In this document: one piece after another, positions 58,794 through 64,000 of the stretch
Layout of the letters: each line of letters starts with the position of its first letter
Position numbering within the stretch: the first letter of the stretch is position 1
Assembly (NCBI RefSeq): GCF_009017495.1
Contig: NZ_CP044990.1
Span: forward strand, 1,445,001 to 1,509,000
Source: Deinococcus sp. AJ005
GTDB taxonomy: Bacteria > Deinococcota > Deinococci > Deinococcales > Deinococcaceae
Length of the DNA: 64,000 nucleotides
Reading direction: 5' to 3'
Notes under the pieces: generated by a model
What the model saw: only the letters and a program-made list of their open reading frames with translations
Told to the model about the DNA's origin: nothing
The model's database searches: none
Translations under genes and position numbers: made by a program

Positions 58794-58886
58794 AGGGCCG
58801 CCAGCAGGGAGAACCAGTCCTCTGGGCGCGGAGTGGAGGAGAGCTGCGCTGTACCGATTTTCGCCCCGTTCTGGACGCAATCCGTA
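58794..58886 (+). repeat. Dispersed repeat, copy D (partial, right half)
   Basis: GGGCGCGGAGTGGAGGAGAG, TGTACCGATTTTCGCC and the terminal GACGCAATCCGTA correspond to GGGCGTGGAGTGGAGG, TGTCCCGATTCCTGC and GACGGAATCCGTAT of the other copies. The left half is missing or replaced by the inverted repeat at 58746. Confidence 0.65.
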
Positions 58887-58942
58887 GCAACAGTCTGCGC
58901 CAGAGGTGCATACTGCCCGACTGCGGCCAGACAGAAGAATCA

Positions 58943-58981
58943 GAAAAAAGGGGGTGGGAATCTCTTCACTTGAGATTCCCA
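58943..58981 (-). terminator. Terminator after ychF
   Basis: On the minus strand TGGGAATCTC pairs with GAGATTCCCA and is followed by CCCCCTTTTTT. Confidence 0.82.
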
Positions 58982-59075
58982 GCCTCCATCTGAACTACCA
59001 GTCTTGTTCAGGAGATGGCAGACCTGCACAGCAGGCGTGCCCAAAAATAAAGTGTGGTCCGCGAGAAGTGCCGCC

Positions 59076-60173
59076 CTAGGAGCTGTGCAGCACGTTCATG
59101 ATGTCGCCGTCCTTCATCACGTATTCCTTGCCCTCGGTGCGGACCCAGCCCTTGCCCTTGGCCCCCACCCAGCCCCCGGCTTCCACCATCTTGTCCCACT
59201 CGATGACCTCGGCGCGGATAAAGCCCCGCTCCAGATCGCTGTGGATTTCCCCGGCGGCCTCCGGGGCCTTCTCGCCGTCGCGGATGGTCCAGGCGCGCAC
59301 TTCCTTCTCGCCACTGGTGATGAAGGTGATCAGGCCCAGCGTTTTGTAGCTCACCTGGACCAGTTGGTCCAGCCCACTTTCGGTGACGCCCAGATCGGTC
59401 AGGAACTCGCGGGCCTCGTCCTCGGGCATCTCGGCCAGTTCGCCCTCAATCTGCGCGCTGATCTTGACCACCGAAGCGCCTTCGGCGGCGGCGTACTCGC
59501 GCACCTGACGCACGAAATCATTGTCGGCAGTCAGATCGTCCTCGCCCACGTTCGCCACGTAGATCACGGGCTTGATGGTGATCAGACCGAATTCTTTGGG
59601 AATGGGGGCGTCGTAGCTCCCGGCGCGGGCAGGTTTGCCCTCGCCCAGCACAGCCAGAATGGCCTCGGCCAGTTCGGCGTGTTCGCGCGCTTCCTTGTCG
59701 CCGCCCCTGCCCTTTTTCTGGAGGTTGCCCAGGCGTTTTTCCAGCCCCGACAGGTCCGCCAGGATCAGCTCGGTGTTGATGGTCTCGATGTCGTCCAGCG
59801 GGTCCACGGTGCCCGCCACATGCACGACGTTGTCGTCGGCGAAGCAGCGCACCACATGGGCAATCGCGTCGGCCTCGCGGATGTTGGCCAGGAACTGGTT
59901 GCCCAGGCCCTCACCCGTGCTGGCCCCCTTGACCAGACCCGCGATGTCCACGAATTCCACGAAAGTGGGAATGATCGGCGGCACGCGGTCGCCCTTGGTA
60001 AAGACCCGGCTCAGGGCGCTCAGGCGCTCGTCCGGGACCATGACGCGGCCCACGTTCGGCTCGATGGTGGCAAAGGGGTAGTTGGCCGCCAGCGCCCCGG
60101 CGCGCGTGATGGCGTTGAACAGCGTGCTTTTTCCGACATTCGGTAATCCGACAATTCCAATCGCTAATCCCAT
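59076..60173 (-). CDS. ychF: Redox-regulated ATPase YchF (OLA1-like)
   Basis: YchF is an Obg-related P-loop protein that hydrolyses ATP rather than GTP and associates with ribosomes. The 365-residue protein has GIVGLPNVGKSTLFNAIT (P-loop), NYPFATIEPNVGRV (switch I), VDIAGLVKGASTGEGLGNQFL (G3) and IYVANVGEDDL, the altered G4 that gives ATP preference. A helical insertion and the C-terminal TGS domain (TSGEKEVRAWTIRDG to VMKDGDIMNVL) follow. GGAGGAG precedes the ATG with a short spacer. Confidence 0.96.
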   Translation of the reverse strand: MGLAIGIVGLPNVGKSTLFNAITRAGALAANYPFATIEPNVGRVMVPDERLSALSRVFTKGDRVPPIIPTFVEFVDIAGLVKGASTGEGLGNQFLANIREADAIAHVVRCFADDNVVHVAGTVDPLDDIETINTELILADLSGLEKRLGNLQKKGRGGDKEAREHAELAEAILAVLGEGKPARAGSYDAPIPKEFGLITIKPVIYVANVGEDDLTADNDFVRQVREYAAAEGASVVKISAQIEGELAEMPEDEAREFLTDLGVTESGLDQLVQVSYKTLGLITFITSGEKEVRAWTIRDGEKAPEAAGEIHSDLERGFIRAEVIEWDKMVEAGGWVGAKGKGWVRTEGKEYVMKDGDIMNVLHSS

Positions 60174-60449
60174 TCGTTCTCTCCTCCGCCTGCGCCAGCC
60201 TGACCCGGACTGGGGCGGCGGCGCGGCAACCCTAACAGTGTACGTGATGGCGCGATCTGGCGCAGGTTGACCAGAAGTCCTGTCAGGTCAGACGAAGATG
60301 GGGGCCACCCGCCAACGTCCAGCCGACCCTTCGACTACGCTCAGGGTGATCCTGCTGCTCTTGAAATCTTTTCCAGAAAGGTGGACAGCGCAGGCTTCAG
60401 CTTTTGCGGACTCTGGCCTGTTCTGGACATTGACCGGAGATGCGCCGGC
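60174..60449. other. 276-bp spacer with a REP-like short palindrome
   Basis: No gene is convincing. Near 60327-60346 lies CCCT-TCGACTACGCTC-AGGG, a short hairpin of the kind often found as a dispersed palindrome in bacteria. No second copy is evident in the window. The region includes the ychF ribosome binding site at its left edge. Confidence 0.35.
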
Positions 60450-61775
60450 TCAGGGCCGCGTCGTGGCTGTCTTGGGCGTTCCGGCGACGCCCACCACGAT
60501 ATTCGCGTCCCGCAGTTTCTTCTGCCACAGGGTCAGTTCCTGGCGCTCGACCTCCTGACTGATCGGTACGGGCCAGTCTTGGTTGTCCTTGCAGATATTT
60601 CCGCTGGCTGCCAGACAACTGGGTGCCCACAGGTTGTTGTAGTACACCTGACCCCTGGAATCGAAGCGGGTCCAGCCGATCAGGTTGTTCTGCACCGAGT
60701 TGTTGAAGAAGGTCGCGGAGCCTTGTGCGCCCCTGGCCTGGCTGTTCCAGACGTAGATCCCGACGTTGGCGTGGGGATTGATCTCGCCTCCCGGAAGCCG
60801 GCCACTGGAGATGATCCGGTTGCCGTAGACCCGCTGGTTGTGCCCGCCCGCCACGGCGATTCCCTGATTGGAGGTGCGCAGGATCTGGTTGTTGTACACA
60901 TCGACGTAGCCGCCGACCACGTTCATGTCGGTCTGAAGCCCGTCGCCCAGCATGATGCCCCCGCCCGAATACTCGCGGTCATCCAGCGGGCGGACGGCGT
61001 AGGCCCCGTCGATGTAGTTGTCGTGAATCTGGACCGGGCTGGCCGCCGTGCCCCCGGACTCGTACATGCTGATGTTTTCCTCGACGGCGCTCTGGCCCGG
61101 CGCATTGATGATCTCGTTCCACGCAATCTCGATGCCGGGAACCCGGTTGACCGCGTTCAGTTGGATGGCCTGGACGTAATAGCGCTTCCCGGTCAGCTTG
61201 CCCATCTGCGTGACATACCGTCCATCGACATTGCTGACCCGGTTGCGAAGAAACTTGAGGGTCTGCCCGGCGGCGGAATCGCCCACGAACAGGTTGACGT
61301 ACATGCCAGACGTTCCGCGCAGCGTGTTGTTCTCCACCACCAGATTGACCGCCCTGTAGACCGACAGGAAGCGCCCCGGAAACGCGCCGCCCGTCAGGGG
61401 ATTGAGGCCGTAGCCGGTGGTGTTACGCAGCGTCAGGTCGGCTTCCTCGCCCCGGATCAGGTCGCCCCGTCCCCGCACGACCGAGTTCTCGATGATCACG
61501 GGTTCGCGGGTGCGGACCATCACCGCCGGAACCGCTGGGTCGAAACTCTGCCAGTTGCCCTGATAGGTGCCGCCCCGAGTGATGACCAGCGGGCCGGAAT
61601 AGATTGGCCCCACCGAGGGATCGTTGTCGGGAACGATGGTGCGCGGGTCGGTCATCTGCGTCGGTACGCAGGCGGTCAGCGCCAGCGTGAGTGTCCCCAG
61701 GAGGAAACCGGCCCGGAACAGGGTCCGTCCGGTTGCTCTGGCGGGAGCGTGTGCGGCCCTGGCGTTCTCTGTCAC
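60450..61775 (-). CDS. Beta-helix repeat lipoprotein
   Basis: A 441-residue exported protein. After a charged N-terminus, GRTLFRAGFLLGTLTLALTAC forms a lipoprotein signal (lipobox LTAC). The mature part is a run of right-handed parallel beta-helix turns rich in Asn and Gly (LVVENNTLRGTSGMYVNLFVGD, VQIHDNYIDGAYAV, VDVYNNQILRTSNQGIAVAGGHNQRVYGNRIISSG). Such folds bind or cut polysaccharides, but I see no catalytic residues I can assign. GAGGAAAG precedes the GTG at 61775, which I preferred to an ATG 11 codons upstream. Confidence 0.82.
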   Translation of the reverse strand: MTENARAAHAPARATGRTLFRAGFLLGTLTLALTACVPTQMTDPRTIVPDNDPSVGPIYSGPLVITRGGTYQGNWQSFDPAVPAVMVRTREPVIIENSVVRGRGDLIRGEEADLTLRNTTGYGLNPLTGGAFPGRFLSVYRAVNLVVENNTLRGTSGMYVNLFVGDSAAGQTLKFLRNRVSNVDGRYVTQMGKLTGKRYYVQAIQLNAVNRVPGIEIAWNEIINAPGQSAVEENISMYESGGTAASPVQIHDNYIDGAYAVRPLDDREYSGGGIMLGDGLQTDMNVVGGYVDVYNNQILRTSNQGIAVAGGHNQRVYGNRIISSGRLPGGEINPHANVGIYVWNSQARGAQGSATFFNNSVQNNLIGWTRFDSRGQVYYNNLWAPSCLAASGNICKDNQDWPVPISQEVERQELTLWQKKLRDANIVVGVAGTPKTATTRP

Positions 61776-61913
61776 AGATCTTTCCTCGTGGTTATTGATG
61801 GCTTTCACTTGTGCGCCAGTGTAGGGCCTGGAGCTGACGGTTGTCTGCGTGTGCGCCAGCAGCGGTGCAGACCGGGGCCTGAACCCAGATAGGCAGCCCC
61901 CAATTCTCCGCCG

Positions 61914-62486
61914 TCATGGCGTCCGCAGCCAGGGCCAGCGCCGCACGTAATCGGCGATCTTGGCGGCGCACAGGCCGGGCGTGTGGTTGAGGGGATTGGG
62001 GCGCAGAATCCCGGCGGTCATGTCGTCCAGGCCGTAAGGGGCATATACCTCGCCGCGCGCACTGACGCCCACACAGGTGCATTCCACCAGAAACTGATCG
62101 ATGCCCTCGCGGACGCTGCGTAGTGCCGGGCGGTCCTGCCCGAATTTTTGCTTAAACCACAGGTGGACGCGCGCCTGATTGCGGACCTCGATGGGGGCGT
62201 CCAGATGGGCGAACAGCGCCCCGGCCCGGCGGATCACGGCGTCCTCGGCGGCGTAGCTGGGGTCGTCATCCCAGTAGAAGATGTCGTAATCCCTGATCTG
62301 GGCGGCTGGCGGTTGCCCGCTCTGCACGTTCCAGACGGTGCCGAACAGCGCCCCAGCCACCAGATGGGCCTGCGCCACACCCAACTCGGGCAGGCGCTCC
62401 AGGAGGGACGCATTGACCGGATTCAGGCGCACCAGCCGCAGGAATTCGGCGTCGTTCATGCCCGCCCGTTCATCCTGCTCATTCAC
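61914..62486 (-). CDS. Nucleotidyltransferase-like protein (DUF925/NTP_transf_6 type)
   Basis: A 190-residue protein. AGALFGTVWNVQSGQ followed by IRDYDIFYWDDDPSY gives the G-x..-D-x-D arrangement of a minimal nucleotidyltransferase, and RNQARVHLWFKQKFGQ is typical of the DUF925 group. The C-terminal part (NPLNHTPGLCAAKIADYVRRWPWL) is also family-like. The function of the group is unknown. The GTG start overlaps the stop of the ADP-ribosylglycohydrolase gene (GTGA), so the two are translated together. ATG at 62459 is an alternative. Confidence 0.82.
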   Translation of the reverse strand: MNEQDERAGMNDAEFLRLVRLNPVNASLLERLPELGVAQAHLVAGALFGTVWNVQSGQPPAAQIRDYDIFYWDDDPSYAAEDAVIRRAGALFAHLDAPIEVRNQARVHLWFKQKFGQDRPALRSVREGIDQFLVECTCVGVSARGEVYAPYGLDDMTAGILRPNPLNHTPGLCAAKIADYVRRWPWLRTP

Positions 62487-63472
62487 TTTGCCTGGGCGGC
62501 CTGCACCACGGCTGGAAAATGCCCGGTGCAGGCCCAGTCGCGCTGCCAGCCCGGCCAGGTGTGACCCAGGCGCAGGGGCGCGAGCAGATGGGGGGGCACC
62601 TCCAGCCCGCGCGCCCCGGCGACGGCTCCCACCACGCAGGCCACCGTATCGCTGTCGTCGCCCAGCAGCACGGCGGGTTCCACGCAGGCGTGCCAGGTGT
62701 CGGCCCCTGCATGTTTCACGGCGGCTTCCAGCGTATCCAGCACGAAACCGCTCTGGGAGGTCAGGTGGCCGCCCAGGCTGGAGCGCACGCGGGCGCGGAC
62801 CTCGGCGCGGGCCTGCCGCTCGCGGTCCCGGAACGCCGTGTGGGCATCGCGGGTGTCGATCCCGAACAGGCCAGCGTCCAGCAGGGCGGCGCGGGCATCG
62901 AAATCGTCGGTGAGTTGCAGCGCGGCGGCGGCGGCCCCGGCGTAGGGCTGCCCCCCAGCCAGCGCCTCCAGAAAGGCCGTCAGAAACACCGAGGCATACA
63001 CGCAGCGGGGATCGGCGTGGGTCAGGGCGGTCACGGCAGCCGATGCATGGGCCAGCTCAGCGCCCCGGTATCCGGTGATCCACACGGCGGCGATTCGCAT
63101 CAGACCGCCGTTGCCAGCGCTCTGGAAGCCGCTGCCCTGCCACGCGCGCACGCCCCCATCCAGCGCCGCAAAACGCAGGGCCGCGCCGGTCAGGCCGCCC
63201 ACGTCCGGTGGCCCCGCCGCCAGCCATTCGCGCAGGGCGGCCAACACGCCTTCCAGGCCAGTTTTGCGGGCGTATCCCAGCAACGTCGCCACCACCATCT
63301 GGGTGTCGTCGGTGGCCTCGCCGGGCGCGAAGCCGAACACGCTGCCCGGTTGATAGTCCGTGAAGGTCGGCCCGTAGCGGGACGCGATGGCCTGGGGCGT
63401 CTTGAATTCGGTGGCGGCCCCCAGCGCGTCGGCTGCTGCCAGCGAAAAAAGCGTCCTGGTCACATCGGTCAT
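62483..63472 (-). CDS. ADP-ribosylglycohydrolase (DraG/ARH family)
   Basis: A 329-residue all-helical protein with the metal-binding motifs of the family: GEATDDTQMVVATLLG (Thr54-Asp55-Asp56) near the N-terminus and LLGDDSDTVACVVGAVAGA in the C-terminal part. LAAADALGAATEF and GNGGLMRIAAVW also fit. It should remove ADP-ribose from proteins, small molecules or nucleic acid; the target is not known. The ATG at 63472 gives the family-like N-terminus; an ATG five codons upstream (63487) is possible. Its stop overlaps the nucleotidyltransferase-like gene. Confidence 0.9.
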   Translation of the reverse strand: MTDVTRTLFSLAAADALGAATEFKTPQAIASRYGPTFTDYQPGSVFGFAPGEATDDTQMVVATLLGYARKTGLEGVLAALREWLAAGPPDVGGLTGAALRFAALDGGVRAWQGSGFQSAGNGGLMRIAAVWITGYRGAELAHASAAVTALTHADPRCVYASVFLTAFLEALAGGQPYAGAAAAALQLTDDFDARAALLDAGLFGIDTRDAHTAFRDRERQARAEVRARVRSSLGGHLTSQSGFVLDTLEAAVKHAGADTWHACVEPAVLLGDDSDTVACVVGAVAGARGLEVPPHLLAPLRLGHTWPGWQRDWACTGHFPAVVQAAQAK

Positions 63473-63582
63473 GGAACATTCTGGCATGGCCGCCCCGCTG
63501 CGCTTCCCGGCGACCCGCCCACTGGGGGGGGCAAGGACAGCGCGCCTTTCAATTCAAAATCGCATTACACTGTGCTTACTTT

Positions 63583-64000
63583 ATGGTGCGCGGCGACCTT
63601 GCAGTTTTCCCCTTCCTTTCCGTCATGCAGATGCTTCTGACCAGTGGCCGCGATGGGCTGCTCAGTGTGGACCATGTGCGCGGGGGTCAACTGTGGCTGG
63701 AGCGCGGCGAGATCGTCCACGCCCGCTGCGGCCAGTTGAGCGGCGACCCGGCCCTGCAACTGCTGGCCAGCCTGAGCAGCGGCTCGTTTATTTTCGAGCC
63801 AGGGGTCAGCGCCCCCGAACGCAGCCTGCACCTGCACCGCGATTCGGCGCTGCGCCGCCTGTTCGAGGAAACCGACGCCTGGGAGCCGCTGCTGCGGACC
63901 TTCCCTGACTGGCAGCGCCGCCTGCGCTTTACCCCCCGCTGGTCCGAGGCGCAGCCCGTCACGCAACCGCAGTTCCGCGCCCTGAAACTGGTCTCACAGG
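63583..64000 (+). CDS. DUF4388 (PATAN-like) domain protein, N-terminal part (runs off right edge)
   Basis: An ATG at 63583 opens a frame that stays open to the window end (139 codons). MVRGDLAVFPFLSVMQMLLTSGRDGLLSV is a classic DUF4388 start. GGQLWLERGEIVHARCGQLSGDPALQLLASLSSGSFIFEPG completes the domain, and a more helical part follows. It is a paralogue of the protein at 29378. TACACT lies 11 bases before the ATG. What follows the domain is outside the window. Confidence 0.82.
   Translation, partial: MVRGDLAVFPFLSVMQMLLTSGRDGLLSVDHVRGGQLWLERGEIVHARCGQLSGDPALQLLASLSSGSFIFEPGVSAPERSLHLHRDSALRRLFEETDAWEPLLRTFPDWQRRLRFTPRWSEAQPVTQPQFRALKLVSQ

Larger units (their letters stand above)
58656..59075. 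other. About 420-bp region between the diguanylate cyclase gene and ychF
   Basis: No gene is supported. It holds, in order, a long inverted repeat (58746-58793), a partial copy of the dispersed repeat (58794-58886) and the ychF terminator (58943-58981). Both flanking genes are on the minus strand, so this is downstream of ychF and upstream of the cyclase gene. Confidence 0.55.

Noticed and set aside
60267..61892. A 541-codon open frame antisense to the beta-helix lipoprotein gene
   Set aside because: The opposite strand has a ribosome binding site, lipoprotein signal and beta-helix repeats; this frame has none.

Overview
The window looks like chromosomal DNA of a Deinococcus-type bacterium. 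It is GC-rich and gene-dense. Many genes have a TANNNT -10 box only 5 to 9 bases before the start codon, the leaderless layout known to be common in Deinococcus. The gene content fits: Mn-superoxide dismutase, AsnRS, UvrA, a family-4 uracil-DNA glycosylase, an HRDC-domain protein and two DUF4388 proteins. No rRNA, tRNA, CRISPR array, intact prophage or intact insertion sequence is visible.

Layout. 1-6.9 kb: a truncated CHASE3 sensor, trpBA with a palindromic operator, gluQ, a TauE-type permease, a decayed IS5-type transposase, dtd, a DUF1844 protein, a uracil-DNA glycosylase and a small unknown gene. 7-15.7 kb: a LysM-NlpC/P60 wall hydrolase, galE, a Uma2 nuclease, an M20 peptidase, dxr-rseP, a secreted protein, a CMD/AhpD-fold protein and a metallo-beta-lactamase-fold hydrolase. 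15.7-30 kb: hrpB, a methyltransferase, wecB, a DagK-like lipid kinase, a lipoprotein, asnS, a LolD-like ATPase, upp, a WecA/TagO-like transferase, a nitroreductase, a TPR membrane protein, nnr and a DUF4388 protein. 30-34.4 kb: a divergent ClC protein, sodA and ndh. 34.6-41.5 kb: a molybdenum hydroxylase island with two enzymes (CoxS-L-M-like, then IorA-B-like). 41.5-48 kb: a redoxin, a solute-binding protein, two unknown proteins, a frameshifted phage-like gene and obgE. 48-54 kb: uvrA, a membrane protein, a DsbA-like/DsbB pair and a GNAT protein. 54-64 kb: an HRDC protein with a degenerate PLP-enzyme domain, a VWA protein, a diguanylate cyclase, ychF, a beta-helix lipoprotein, a nucleotidyltransferase overlapping an ADP-ribosylglycohydrolase, and a second DUF4388 protein running off the right edge.

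How the genes relate. wecB and the WecA/TagO-like gene point to an undecaprenyl-linked cell-surface glycan, to which galE could also contribute. sodA, ndh, the redoxin and the Dsb pair concern redox balance. uvrA, the uracil-DNA glycosylase and perhaps the HRDC protein concern DNA repair.

Most notable non-gene signals: (1) a dispersed repeat of about 135-220 bp, in at least five full or partial copies, ending in inverted ATACGG/CCGTAT-type termini. One copy fills the whole iorA-iorB junction and supplies the ribosome binding site and part of the start codon of iorB; another lies beside the IS5-type transposase remnant. (2) Perfect short palindromes in front of trpB and sodA that look like repressor operators. 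(3) The recurrent leaderless-promoter spacing. I found no clear new multi-gene defence or metabolic system; the repeat family and the pseudo-PLP/HRDC fusion are the best candidates for follow-up.
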